From NCBI RefSeq assembly GCF_921293095.1, contig NC_060246.1, forward strand, positions 113,750,941 to 113,814,940: a DNA stretch of 64,000 nt. The letters are read 5' to 3'. The translations under genes and the position numbers were made by a program. This DNA is from Ischnura elegans. Its lineage: Eukaryota; Arthropoda; Insecta; Odonata; Coenagrionidae. Position 1 is the first letter of the stretch, and each line of letters opens with the position of its first letter. The notes below the pieces were generated by a model, which worked only from the letters and a program-made list of their open reading frames with translations, was not told where the DNA came from and did not search any database. Below are positions 32,041 to 44,594 of the stretch, one piece after another.

Positions 32041-34944
32041 AATATTAGAAGATGTCAGAGGACTCACTAGAAGGGATCCTGCTTGGACCAATATTCCCTA
32101 AATGTTTACTGATTATGATTCTTTCCATATTTAATTCATAACAATGTCATTGGAAAACGGATTGAATTTAAAAGCTATCAAATCAATCATCTTCGGCTTC
32201 AGATCATTATTTAAGTGAAAATAATTCTAATTATGTATAAATGCAGCAGCATCATGAAGGCAGAGATCTAGCTGAGACTTAAAGGATCACATGGACTATA
32301 AAATGAAGTAACCCACTAAAATTCCAGGGTACAGCATCAAGGAAGATGCATATGAGGATGATAATTGTAATTGTAATTCTGAGGGGAGGAGACTTTATCT
32401 AACAACAGGAAAACACAGTTAACATAATTAGCCTTGGATGACCTGTTCAAACATCATTTCATGAGGCGGTAGATTCTTTCAAGAAAAGCATGATAGGTCC
32501 CATTTTCATGAACAAAAATAAACTCTTCCAATATTACCCACTGAGTATGCTTACTTAGAATAAAATAATGGTATGACAATATAATATATAAAATACTATA
32601 AATAAAAGAAAAATTTAGTGTAAAATTTATGATGATTTCAAAGTATCCAGTAAACTATTTCAATTGGAAATGGGAAAAACTATAAACTGCTGCTTGAATT
32701 GTGAACAGAACTTTGGGAACTGTAAGCTTATCTCCATAAAAAAATATTTATGACAGAAAAACCTCATTTAGTTATAAAAACGAATAATATGAACTGCTAC
32801 TTGATATGCGCAATAAGAATATTTGGCAGTGCTTATTGCAAATCAAACTTAACATTTAATAATTTGTCATGAAAATTCTAATAATTAAGTCATATTGGGC
32901 CAAAGATATACCTATTGACTCAGAAAATTGAACTGCTTTTCAAACTCAATGAATTCCATTACTTACCTCATATTGACATGAAAGCAGCATGGCTTATTTT
33001 TTAAAGTAAATACTCAGGATTTTTGAGAAATAAGGTTGTACTGAATTAGAGATGATTTGGGGATATAATGTCTAACTATGAAAGAGGGATTTAAATATAA
33101 CTTAACATCCACTTCCCCCTTGCTACCTCGACTTTTACCAAAAAATAAGAACATAATTCATTAATTATTAAGATGAACAATTACATAAGGAACCCACAAA
33201 CCCTGAGAAAAGTTACAAATGGAAATATAATCTATAAACAGTCGTTAACTACTGATGGATCGCCAAGGAAGAATCTCCTCAGAAAAATTAAACATAAAGC
33301 ATTTAACTTGACGTACAAATAAATTATTTGCTCAATTATATACACATTACTTACCTACTTGAGTGTTATATTGATATCTAGACAAATATCTGATAACATA
33401 TGTGGAAGCTTAGGATATTCCTAGGATCCTAGGATATTCAATCTAAAGTGAACACGAAGTCAAATTTGTTAAAATAATTCCCGCATGTGCATTTATACTA
33501 CATGAACTAATAATTTACTACTAATGAGGTGATTGAGCTTTTTAGTCGAGACTATTAGGCAATGGAAAGAACTTGTTTGTTAGCAAGACATCATGAGAAG
33601 TTAGGAGAAGGCTGTTTTTCACAAGAACCAGTACCAATATGTAAACTAGAATAATTAGTTAGAAATGAATGTGAGTTAAGTAAGTTCAAAAAGAATTATC
33701 ACCAAAATATGCTATTTATCCATTTATTGTGAAAACATATGACAAACAGAAAGCTTCAAATTATTTTTAGCACAAGTAGTACTTTACCATCAAATTAAGT
33801 ACACATATAAACAATTAGTAACAATCACAGATATAATGTTTACATACATTTACTGATTACCAACATCTTAACTCATGGAAGCATATCCAGTTGGTAAGTA
33901 GCCAAAATTAGAATCTGAAGTGTCATTTGGCTGGATCGCAATGAATAACACAATTCACAAAGAAAACCGCACTTCAACTTTGGAAATCCAGCTGTATACT
34001 GCTAGTAAAAGATACTATTAAATGATATATATGGTATCTCCAGCTTACAAAATGCACTATCGATATGCCATCATGAACAATTTATGTCACAACCAAATTC
34101 CACAAGTGACTACAAATCCTATGAAATCTATTTAAAAATACAATTTCTTGTCAACATTACTATCATTTAGGCCTATGGATGATAATTTCATTATATTCAT
34201 CTCCATATTGAAACACATTCACTAATTTTTTAAGCAAAATTTCCAATTCTAACCTTCAAGGGATAGAGAATACAGAGCCTAAAACAACTGAATACACAAT
34301 ATGTTGAGACAATATAAAAATCATATGAAATTAAGTTGTGCATCAAGAACAAATAGCGTTCAATGGAATTAAAAATGTACCAGCTGGCCAGAATGCAGCC
34401 TCTCAGTTATGAAGATCGGATAAAACTGGTTATACCTTTTTTCATTTCTTGTGATATTACCATAGAATTTTAAGTACCTAAGGCAAGTCTTAACCAAAAA
34501 ATTGATTTAGCCGGAACAGAATCCACATATTTATAAAGAAAGATCAAGAGCTGTACAACAGGGAAACTACCTATAAATGAAATATATGTGAACAAATATA
34601 CATGACTATATTGAAATTATAACATTTTGGTAACCAGCTCAAAAATAATAGTCAGAAAAACTCCAGACAGTCCAGTCATAAAAATTACTGTAAAAAATAT
34701 TTTCTTTAAAATTTCAAGTCAACGAAAAAAATTTAAATGAATGAAAATCAATTAAAAGAAGAAAAAAAAACTCAATTGAAAATTGAAACCAACTTACAAA
34801 AGATTCATATGACATACACGGAACCAAACTATAAAATAAAAGTTGGTTCTTTTAGTAGTTCCACTTCTGAATAGTTTGCTCATAAATATATTTTTAGGAG
34901 TATGGATATAGTGACTTTACATAAAATTAACTTTACGCAAGACA
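32041..34944. other. Long AT-rich non-coding region
   Basis: No ORF above about 60 codons with plausible content and no paired termini were seen in nearly 3 kb. It lies downstream of the yellow-like gene and may hold its 3' flank. Confidence 0.45.
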
Positions 34945-35196
34945 TCAGAGATTGGCTGGGGCCGTGCGGAGTCCAGCTGCATCCTCTCGCAAAGCTCTTT
35001 CCAGCCAGTCAGATTCCTCCTCCATCTCCACTTCCACACCATCCTCTGCACTGGAGGAGGCACCTTTGGACCTGCTCTTCAGCAGCAATTCCCCATCCTC
35101 GGGAGGAAATAGAAGGCGACTGTACAAGCGCTTGTGTCGCCGTCTGCTTCTCAGCCCCTTTTGGCCAAGTTGGACCCTCAGCAGTGATGCAGACAT
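34945..35196 (-). CDS. Hypothetical exon-like ORF, possible
   Basis: A GC-rich island in AT-rich DNA holds an 83-codon frame on the minus strand, from an ATG at 35194-35196 to TGA. It is basic at the start (RSRRRHKRLYSR) and acidic later (VEVEMEEESDWLERALRED). A TTTAAAG acceptor-like site precedes it and a GC|GTAAAGT donor-like site follows, so an exon reading is possible. The plus-strand frame over the same DNA is serine-rich and looks like a shadow. I do not recognise a family. It could also be an ancient pseudogene. Confidence 0.3.
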   Translation of the reverse strand: MSASLLRVQLGQKGLRSRRRHKRLYSRLLFPPEDGELLLKSRSKGASSSAEDGVEVEMEEESDWLERALREDAAGLRTAPANL

Positions 35197-35574
35197 CGGA
35201 GGAAGGATTAACCTTTAAATATAATTATAATGACACAATATGCATTATATGCATCAGCATGAACAGTTAATAACTTCATTTTACAAGAAGATGATTGGAA
35301 TCTCAGTATCCTATTTCCGAAAAACAATCCCTTTTACATGAAATACTGCTCTAGTAATACTGCAGTTGAGGCCTTATCTACCATTACGATAGAATATAGA
35401 AAACTCAATTGACTTGGTCAGGTCAAATGTACCACCCATTTTCAATATTAGTTTTTCTAAAGTCAACATATACACACAGACATTCTCACAAAACTTATCA
35501 CACACAAATCAGCATTCAAAATCACTAAGTATTTTCAAAAGTTCACTTTAAAGCACAGCTCAGCTTTTCAGAAT
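35197..35574. other. 3' flank of the yellow-like gene
   Basis: AT-rich DNA after the yellow stop codon. No clear AATAAA signal in the minus direction within the first 200 bp could be pinned down. Confidence 0.4.
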
Positions 35575-37299
35575 TTAACAGAAATAAAATGCTGTGAATG
35601 AGGTAACAATAATGGTTAGAATAGAGGCATAACTCCTTGAGCTATCAGATATTCCATTTATGGGCCTGTAGGTAGAGCTGTAGCGCGGATTGGCTGTGCT
35701 TGATCCAAAATATGGCCGGTTCCTGTCATCAGGATCATCACGACCATTCCATGTTCCTCTGGTATCATCTGCATCATTTCCCCATCTTCGGTCGTCCCTG
35801 CCTCCCTGGGACTGATTAATACCCCTCCCAGAGCCAGGAGACCAGCGGCCATCAGATCCATCCCCATAGAGGTATGACTTGGTGCCTGTGTAACCACGGA
35901 TTACCCTAAAGTTTGGTTCATCCAAATTGACACGATTATTAAGGAAATTCTGCAGCCTGTTCGATGTAAGCCATAAATTACCAGTTGAATCGAAAGCCAG
36001 AGTATCAGGCCATTGCAATAGTTTATCATCAGCTGAAATAACTACATGAGAGCCCTCCAAAGAGCCACGCCTAAGTACTCCATCAAGAACTCCCCCAAAA
36101 TTCACTCCTCTATTGTTCGGGTCGAAGGGCCTCCTTGGGTCTTCAGTGCTGTAAGCTGGTCCCCCAAAGGTGCCAAATCCTCCACCAACACCATACTGAT
36201 TGTAACCGTTAGCAGAAAACTGATTCGAAGTACTATTGGTACTATTCCACCGAGCAACAGCATTCTGTGCCAGCAGGCCAAAATATAGAATGCCACGTTC
36301 ATCCATGACCATACCACGACCTTGTGACCTGCGGCGGCCTAAATCTATCACTGCACCAGAAACTCCCCTCGAGGCAGAATTAGAATCGCGAAGCAAGTCG
36401 GTAGGCAGGGCGTAGATGTTGTAACTAGCGAGAGGGCTGTAGTAAAGGTATCGGGAGCCGTGCCTGACAGGTGCCAGAGCCAAGCCATCAACTCCTCCTC
36501 CAGATGCCCCATCCATGAGATTAACTCTCTCCCCGGCAACAAAAACATCCCGTGCAGCCGGATCCGCCCTCATGCTGTTGACGTCCTGTACCTTCCAAGA
36601 GCGGTCTTCTTTCATGCTGTACACGACAATCGACGCATCTCCGGAGTCACTGATGTAAGCGTACCAATTGTCCGGTTGGGCACCACCACTGCCACTACCG
36701 TCCAATACTATATCTGAGAGGAAGCTGGTCGTGCTGGAAGCAACGTTCGGCGGGAAGATGTACTTGTGTATCATTCTGTAACCGGTGACGAGGTCGAAAA
36801 CCAAGAGCTTCGGAGGACAACGGTCGTCTGAACGGATGGAAGCAGTGTAAACACGGCCGGCGTCTAGGACCCACAGGCGCCCCATAGTGTCCACTTCCAT
36901 GCTGCGGACGTTCTGGAGAGCGGAGCAGTTGCCGACCCCCTGCATTTCCCACGACGGGAAAGGGCGAAGCTTCGGGGACGCGAACCCAACCTGCGGAAAG
37001 GCAGGGACGGTCGCGAGGGTTGCCGGCACGCCCTCCCTCCACCGCGGCACCGACAGGAACACCCGCTCGCCCCACACTTTGATCCCTGCCAGCGCGTTGT
37101 TCTCCGGAATGAATTGCCCCATGCTGAGGGCCCGCGCTTTCGTGGAATCGTCTGGCCACTCGTAGTCCAACTTGGACCACTCGTACAACACCCTGAATTC
37201 CTCGAGATCCGTGCTGTCGGCACAAAGGGCTGGCGTAGCAAGGGCTAGGAAGATGATGGGCGCCCAGAGGAGCCGACTCCTCACCGCTTCGCAAGCCAT
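35575..37299 (-). CDS. Yellow / major royal jelly protein family member
   Basis: A single 574-codon frame without introns. I place the start at the ATG 37297-37299 (A at -3, G at +4), because the 42 upstream open codons have no ATG, and a clear signal peptide follows (residues 1-26, ending ATPALC). The MRJP/Yellow domain spans about residues 40-480: WSKLDYEWPDD, FIPENNALAGIKVW, VFLSVPRW, SMEVDTMGRLWVLDAGR, PPKLLVFDLVTG, YAYISDSGDASIVVYS, VDGLALAP, YLYYSPLASYNIYALPT, and, after a glycine-rich insert, WPDTLAFDSTGNLWLTSNRL. The tail is rich in Asp, Arg, Gly and Ser and ends in a hydrophobic stretch (SILTIIVTSFTAFYFC), as in GPI-anchored proteins. Yellow proteins are secreted, beta-propeller-like and linked to cuticle pigmentation or dopamine-derived chemistry. 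Which yellow paralogue this is cannot be decided (yellow-e or -h type is a guess). Confidence 0.9.
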   Translation of the reverse strand: MACEAVRSRLLWAPIIFLALATPALCADSTDLEEFRVLYEWSKLDYEWPDDSTKARALSMGQFIPENNALAGIKVWGERVFLSVPRWREGVPATLATVPAFPQVGFASPKLRPFPSWEMQGVGNCSALQNVRSMEVDTMGRLWVLDAGRVYTASIRSDDRCPPKLLVFDLVTGYRMIHKYIFPPNVASSTTSFLSDIVLDGSGSGGAQPDNWYAYISDSGDASIVVYSMKEDRSWKVQDVNSMRADPAARDVFVAGERVNLMDGASGGGVDGLALAPVRHGSRYLYYSPLASYNIYALPTDLLRDSNSASRGVSGAVIDLGRRRSQGRGMVMDERGILYFGLLAQNAVARWNSTNSTSNQFSANGYNQYGVGGGFGTFGGPAYSTEDPRRPFDPNNRGVNFGGVLDGVLRRGSLEGSHVVISADDKLLQWPDTLAFDSTGNLWLTSNRLQNFLNNRVNLDEPNFRVIRGYTGTKSYLYGDGSDGRWSPGSGRGINQSQGGRDDRRWGNDADDTRGTWNGRDDPDDRNRPYFGSSTANPRYSSTYRPINGISDSSRSYASILTIIVTSFTAFYFC

Positions 37300-39080
37300 C
37301 CTCGCGGAGACTTCAACGCCGGTTGGGCTCAGTAGTGCCTTCAACAACGGGCTTCTTCGACGACTATCTTTGCGCTCCGCCGACGTTACCGGAAAGAAGA
37401 CGATGTGATTGCCGCAGGGTATCAACGGAGACTGACCACGAGAGGAACCTGTTCGAGACGGTCTCTCAATCTAAGAAAAAGGCCACACCTCGAACCGAGG
37501 GTACCCGAGAGCCGCCGAGCGCCAGCGGCTACCAGAGGGGGGCTGCTTCCGCCCCTCCCCCTTCCTCACAAGCGCTACCCCACCCCCCCCTGCCCCTTCC
37601 ACTCTTCTCCGCCTTTCTGCTCGTTCCGTGACGCGACCGCTTCTTGGGTTTTTTCTTGAAATTCAGTCGCCAGCCAGCGTAAGAACTCTCAAGCGTGGGT
37701 GTTGACTGCTAAAAACAATAGTGCGGCGGAAGGGCGCTAATAGCCAGTGGAAAGGGGCAGGGAGCGACAGAGGGAGGGGGGGCATCAACGTCAGCTGATG
37801 AGTAATTTGAGCGGACCGGCATCCAAAGGTAGCAGGGGAGGAGGGTACGCGCACTCAATGAGGGGCGGCTTCTGAAGAGGCTCGCCCAGCGATTGAAAAA
37901 CAAATGACGGGAGACGAAAGGTCGCAGCGCGAGGAGGAGCATGTTTTTATTGAGGCGTGGGAACGGACGCCTCGGTTAATTGGAGCGAGATGGGATGGGC
38001 ACCTCGACTGACCACCGGGCCCCCGCGAGCCGCTCTGCATAAGGAAAATACATATTTCAAAGGGAGCGATTTTTAAGCTCATTCCCCGTCAACTCGTGCA
38101 CGCTGGAGGCGTCACCATGCGTTCAAGCTGATGAGGCCCTAAGGAAGATATCACCTTTTCCTAGCCGTACTCCTTCCGTCTCGAATAATCGGAATGGCTA
38201 ATCGGCGATGACAAAACGTACCATCCCTTATAATTCCATCACGGGATCCGCGCACCCCTTCACACAAAATGGCCAAATGACATTGCCCGCTCTCAGGTGT
38301 CCCAAGAGAACAATACGGAATAACTGGCAATGTAACTTCAGAAATATTATGTAAAAAAGACAAAGGGCGCTAATAGCCAGTGGAAAGGGGCTACAAATCA
38401 AATATCACTATATGACGTAAGGGGAGCGATTGGAGTAAACTAGTTCTGCACACATAAATAAGTTCTCGCGCTTATTTTAAGGGCGGATGGTATTCAGTAT
38501 CCGCTAAACCACTTCAGAAACAAGAGCACCACCTCGCACCTGCTGGATGAACTAGTTCAACCACCGGCAGCATCCAACCTCGCGGCGCATCCTAATGCGT
38601 ATGTGGGGGTGGAGCCAGAGGGTGGGGTGGGGGGTCGAATGTCATGTGTACTTACGTACCATCACGGGGCATGACGAGCAAGTTCTGGGGGGATAATTGG
38701 GTGAGTGAGCGTACAACCGGTCCTGACCGGTGGGACGTGTTTACTATGGTGCAAATCTATCCACCTCCCCGACCGACGGGATGTATTAACCGACAGCGCC
38801 TTCCGCGCTAAGAGGTGGGCTTTAATGCAGACACGCCTCCTACAGCAGAGCATCGACAATTCCCTTAGATGAGTGACCGATCAAATTATGCGACGAGATT
38901 CAATTTGCATGAGGCCGCTTGATCGTTCCAGCGCCTGATTTTCGCGGCGGACGAGGCTGATGACGCTCAGTGCAGTGAAGTGGGCAGTGAAAAAAAGGGT
39001 TTGGCAGTTGAGTGGATTTTCTCACGCAAGCTAGTGTGTGTATTCTCTGAGGAAACCAAAAACAAAAGGCCAGGAAACGG
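37300..39080. promoter_or_regulatory. GC-rich 5' flank of the yellow-like gene
   Basis: GC-rich and CpG-rich to about 38100, then mixed. It contains the perfect 28-bp direct repeat at 37731-37758 and 38364-38391. No minus-strand TATA box at a fitting distance from 37299 was found, so any promoter here is probably TATA-less; this is inference. Confidence 0.4.
37731..38391. repeat. Perfect 28-bp direct repeat, 633 bp apart
   Basis: The 28 bases at 37731-37758 recur exactly at 38364-38391 (core GGCGCTAATAGCCAGTGG). The flanks differ on both sides. Both copies lie upstream of the yellow-like start. Confidence 0.8.
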
Positions 39081-39088
39081 ACGTGTGA

Positions 39089-39100
39089 GAGTATATAAGC
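39089..39100 (+). promoter_or_regulatory. Possible TATA box on the plus strand
   Basis: GTATATAAGCG at 39089-39099 is a good TATA element, followed 30 bp later by a short open start (ATG 39118, 12 codons, stop). No gene follows, so a promoter function is unproven. Confidence 0.25.
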
Positions 39101-42100
39101 GAGGGAAAGTTGCAATATGAAGATAGCGGCTAAATTAGGAGTTACGACCCACTAGTAAAGTTTCAGTTTCACTTCAACGATATCAAAGGGAAAATATGTT
39201 ATTCATTCCTACAAAAAACACAAGCATATTCAGTGTTGAAACGCTCCCGCATAATTACGCCACTCCGATGAAATATTAAGGGACTATAAAGTGCACAGAT
39301 AGCACAGAAATGCTCTAAAGCTACCTACTACATAAATTATGCTCTAGCTACATGCTTTAAAATACATGCCGTATGATTATCACTTTACGTCACTTTAGAA
39401 GCTTAGGAAAATCAAAACGGTGCAGAGGAATAGGAGAAAATTCCACGTGTTGTTCACTCATTATGGATAATTTCCACCACATGAATTCCGTGAATGGTAA
39501 GGAGACTTCGACGCTCGATGTATACTTCTGTTCCACACAAAGAACCAGCTCATGTACCGTCTGTTATAGAGAGGGAAATGTCATTGATTTTTTCAGCGGA
39601 TGCGAATTTGCGTGGAAGTTTTTACAGTCCGTTGTAAACCCGTACATCAGAAATTGATAACTTAATGAAAGTCTATAATTAAATTAAAAGATGCGTGAAA
39701 CTGAACCACGATTTTGTTTAGATCACCGGTGTCGACACTTAAATCACAATCAAAAGATATTTTTCCCCTCGCTCAACCTTGACAGGGGCTTTTTCCTTCC
39801 TAAACCAACCTTTTTCATCACCCAAATTCCTTTTACTCCTCTTTTCACCCGTATATGCGTACACCAACCTCAGACTACACCTATTTAGTTGTTAGAAGCA
39901 TGCATGAAGTATACATTTACCGAAACCGGTGACTGCTCTTAATTAAAAAAGGAAAAGTTATTTCTACTCAATAAAATAGTTTAAGACATGTTTTATGGTT
40001 AAATGGTATACGGTATTATTTACCAAAAAAACACAGCGAATCAGGCAATTTCACGAAAACCACACATTAAAGTGAAGTAAATTGTTCCGAACTCACATAT
40101 TCATAGCATAACTTCGCCTTAGAATAGCGGTGGTTTGCCTTTGTGCTGGCCAAAAATTTTCCTCCTGATTTGGTCTCGTAGTCAAATTATTTAAAAATGT
40201 GGTGAAGACAGATGGTTCATACATTAAAGAGGAATTTCAGGACTAGGCGAAGCTCTATTTTCAATCTATGACCTTATGTTTCATTAACATAGTCAATCTT
40301 CCAATTGATTAATTTTAAGATCAACGCGAGTAAATACCATCACTCACATCAAATACAGCATTGTCCAAAAAAAGTGACACATCCTGAGTTATTTCCACAG
40401 GAGATAAGCAAGCGAGGGCACCAGATTTTAGATTGCATGGAATTCAAAAGAAATCAAAACTGCTAAAACAGACTAACAAAAAAGAATAAAGCCATTTTAT
40501 GCTAGACTATTTCTGGAAATAATTATCAATCCATCGTGCGTCCTCGTGCAACAAAGACATTCAGCGATTAGGCCGAAAAATTGGTCACATTAGGAGACGG
40601 AGGCAAAAGACAGAGCATTTCGAAATCGTGAACACAAAACGACATCTCGACAATAAATCAGCATCTTTCTGTTGCCATTGACACGCTCCACTGCTCGCTC
40701 ACTTTTGACAAGGACTGCCGCTTTGTTTTATTTCCCCGTACCACGCACGTCGGGGATTAATGAGGGTGGTGAGCGCAGCCTCTTTGGACAACGCGGAGGA
40801 CACAGGAGCAAGAGCCGTCGCTTCGCCTTCACGGGCGCCGACTCGGGAGAGTGGGCAATGGATTCCCACATTATTGGAGAGCCTTGGCACGAAAAAAGAG
40901 ATCACGGGGAGACCGCGACGACACACGTCATGCGGCACGTATGATCGAGGAGTTGGCGACGAATTAAATCACCCGCCTGAATCAGCATGCACGAGGAAAA
41001 AACACGGAAAATGTGAGCGATTTTCCTCGCTCTCTCGAGTGTTACGTCAGCAGACAGCGTGGGAATCCGTCCAAGAAAGCGATCTTAAAAACAGCTGCGT
41101 TGATGATCGAAAGCAATTAACTGATTGGCGTCCAATATCTAGGTGGGGCAAGACAAATATGGAAAAAAGAGTCGATCACGGAAAGGGATAACAGACGGAA
41201 GAAAAGAATACAGAAGAATGAGATATTGTTAAGGGAATACGGCGGCGAAGACGAGATGGGAGAGCGAAACGATGCAGATAAAGGGGCCGTCCACTCGAAC
41301 CCGAAATCACAATTCATTGCCGGTAGAACAACTCGTAAGATTCAAGGGAAGGACAAGTAACGAAGAAAATCTTCCCCATTAAATCATTCGCTTATAAGTT
41401 TACAATAAGAAAACACGGAAATTGCCCCCATTTTTAATGAGTTGGTGACATCTTTAAAGATCTGGTTCATTTACTCGACCATGGATAAGCTTTCATTGAG
41501 GGGAGTAATCGATCACAAGAGTGGCACAACAATGAACCTCACGCGGGACATCTACAACCCTGAGGAGTAGCTGTGAAGCGGCAGGACGACACGCTCCGCA
41601 TGAGTAAGTGACGTCATCGACTCATGTGCGAAGGGCTATGGCTGTTAATTTTTCGTCTTGAATGACTTGAGAAGAAGGCGATAGAATGAAAATCGGTCAC
41701 CTTTTTTTTCACACTCTATCACAATCGAAAATAAAACAAAATAGGTGAATGAGTCTATTATATCCTTCCGGTGAGATACTTGGAGAAAAAATATCTTGGA
41801 GCGTCCTCCCAGGAGCAACGAATCGTCACATTTTACTCGAAAAACTTACTTTCCTCGAAACTTATTCAATGTAGGTATTATACACATAACATAGGATACT
41901 TTTCAATGAAAATACAACTGATTCAACAAAAAGTACAAGGAAATAGGCAGATAGAATGGTTATTTCATTCCCGCAATCCACAAGGTTAAACTGAAGGTTC
42001 TCCGTGTCACTAAGCATGGCCGAGATCATGTCGCAAGAATGATATACGCTTTGAGTTACAAGAGCACATATTCTGAGGCATTCACATGAGATGACGGGCA

Positions 42101-44078
42101 GTCTGAGCGATCACGTCTCATTACCGGCAGATTAACAGAAGGAAATGAAGCACGGCTCAATAATAATGGTAACCATCCCGCTCTTTCGCAAGGAGCTGAC
42201 TTCATGACACACTACACTAGTGAACTTGGGATGACTATCACGCAGACACTAAAACTGAAAACAAACGAACAAATAAGAATGAAGAATTTTGAGTGTTGAT
42301 TTGAGATTAAAAGAGGAATTGGAAGTATTTATTGACACTGCCAGAAATGATAAAGTCGCTCAAACAAAATAAAGATGTAATAATATCCCACAGCAGGGAG
42401 CCCATAGTAAAGAAGAACGCCAGGTGAACTGCCGATAAATGCAACCCTAGCCGCAAATTCGGTTCAACGTCACTAAACGCATATGTGACACAAATAATTA
42501 CTTCATTCATTATGGTTGTCGTAAAATTCCAACGTAGATATAAATGAAGAGACCGTGGTATTTTAAAGGTCACGAATATAAGAGCAATAATGCCGCAGTG
42601 GATAAAGCGACGGCGACTCGACCACCTAATTGTACCACGTCCTGCAGCAAACGAGTTATCTTCTTCGAATGATTTATCCTCAGTAGAATTTTCGCTCACA
42701 ACGTTCATTAACATCGTGTGACCCTGTAAGGGTACGCCGCTGATATGTCCGCGGTTATTTCCTTAGATGATACCGATGGATAGTGAAAAATCAAACTCGA
42801 TGCAGAAATCCCGACATTTCACTAAATTCATTTGCCTTCCACTCCTCGACGAAAACATCCAAATCACCGTACCTATTTGTCGACATTGAAATTATACTTT
42901 TAAGTATTGAAATCATACGAAAATCTGGCGTAATTATGTTCATTAAAATATAAAGGGAGGTATAAAATCAGTTTTACCATTACAACTTTTCGAAAACAAT
43001 ACGAATCTTCTGGAAAGCATAAGCTCGTAATAATATAATAACATGCTAAAACTCAACATATTATTAACATTTAATGTGACGTATTTCTGCTTAGTTAAAG
43101 TTAAATATTGGATTTAGAACGCAACAACACAGCATGGCGAAGTATTTCCCTAGTTTAATCCAACTATCTTCAACATGGATACAATCGATGAAGGTTTCCA
43201 TCAACTCGATCTCAATCAGAACAACAATACACAGCGACCCGAGGCTTTCCCTCAGCGTTGATCCAAGTAAAATGAGGCGGACTACGTAATTGTGATGGGA
43301 TTGGAGGAAGAGGATTCCGCTTGAAGCATTCCTGGAGGCAGCGGAGGGAGGGCGTGGGAACGGAGGAGGCGGAAGAGGGGCGGTCGCACTCCCCACTCCG
43401 CATCTACATGGCCCCCGTGGTGGAAGAGGGGGGCCCCGGAAGGAGTCCGAAAGAAGCAGCATCGGACACGCACGTCGGTCGTCCACAATGACGCCTCGCA
43501 ACCGCCTGCCACACACAAACACATTAAAGCGGGACCTAACCACCACTCGACTGAGGAGCTACGTATTTCGTTCATGAATTAACAGTTGCGATTCACTGGC
43601 ATGAACCGAACAAATTGATCATAATTTTTCCCATCAAATCGATCGAAATGAATAATTTTTCGGCAAAACGGAATGATATCCAATTCAAATTTATTTCAAA
43701 ATGAACGATCCGTGGATATTAATTATGGATTTTAGAGTACATAAAAGGAATAAAATACGAAGATTGAAGCATAATCGAGATTCGACATATACTCGTGGAA
43801 AATTGCAACTATTTATTTAAATACATACATACGTGCGTATCAATCAACGAACTTAACGCATTCCCCCGGATACGTGGATTTTGTTCAATCGATGAAATTA
43901 TTTAATATGAATGGGATTATATTCGCAGTTTTGGTTCAATCCATTACATCGTGACTAGCAAAACTTTCGCTCGAATGATGTGAAGAACCATGAACGAAAC
44001 AACATGATCAAAATGATCCGAAATCCCCACCTCTAGTCGACTGTGGCGCTCCCGTTACACAATCTCCGGGAATGACGA

Positions 44079-44093
44079 GGGAGGGAGGGAGGG
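44079..44093 (+). other. Perfect G-quadruplex motif
   Basis: Four GGG triplets separated by single A residues (44079-44093) form the most compact quadruplex pattern, inside a G-rich patch that continues GGGGGAGGGGAGGG. Confidence 0.7.
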
Positions 44094-44332
44094 CGTGGTG
44101 CGGGGGAGGGGAGGGAATGGATGGAGGAATTACCGAGAGACGAGACAGCGCATCGCGAAGGAAGGTGGCGCGCCGTGTACCACTAACATAAGAGGCGAAA
44201 AACATTGAAGAAGAAAATGGGAGGATGCTGGCGCGTGGCAAGGGTAGGAGGCTTTCTGGGCTCCAGCCCCCCCTTAAATTTTTCCCTTGACTACCCGAGA
44301 TACATCTGCTGAGGAAATAATAGCCCTTGGCA

Positions 44333-44474
44333 GTGGCAGACACATTGGCTATAGCCCCCCATTGGGTATCCAATTTACACTAGATAGAATGGACATTTCA
44401 TTCGGAACCCTACTGCTGCTGGGAGATTACTCCCACTTAGCCCCCCCTTGTCCCTATCCTGGATCCGCCCCTGG
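44333..44474. mobile_element. hAT-type MITE fragment
   Basis: The right end CTGGATCCGCCCCTG (44460-44474) is the same as the 17425-17622 element. A CAGTGGCAG-like left end near 44333 is weaker, and no target duplication is visible. Confidence 0.4.
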
Positions 44475-44594
44475 GGGATCTATCCTTTGACACTCCATTT
44501 TCCGATATAGGTACAATTCACAATTTCTACACTTAATGATGAATTCAACTTTCACCACTATGCAAACGAAATGTATCGCTAACTTATTGAAATT

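Larger units (their letters stand above)
39101..44594. other. Long non-coding region with GC-rich patches
   Basis: No supported gene. GC-rich segments at about 40690-41190, 43270-43560 and 44050-44250 show purine/pyrimidine asymmetry. ORFs over them (for example 43091-43546 minus) are composition shadows. A G-quadruplex motif lies at 44079-44093. Confidence 0.45.

Noticed and set aside
36695-37294. A 199-codon frame overlapping the yellow gene in another frame
   Set aside because: Shadow of the GC-rich yellow CDS, without domain content.
37300-37425. An upstream extension of the yellow protein
   Set aside because: It has no ATG, and the signal peptide starts at the ATG 37297-37299.
42307-42714. 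A 135-residue membrane protein
   Set aside because: Hydrophobic in places, but AT-rich, with no recognisable family, no promoter or splice support; probably random.
43091-43546. A 151-residue proline-rich protein
   Set aside because: Overlaps a GC-rich patch that is open in several frames.
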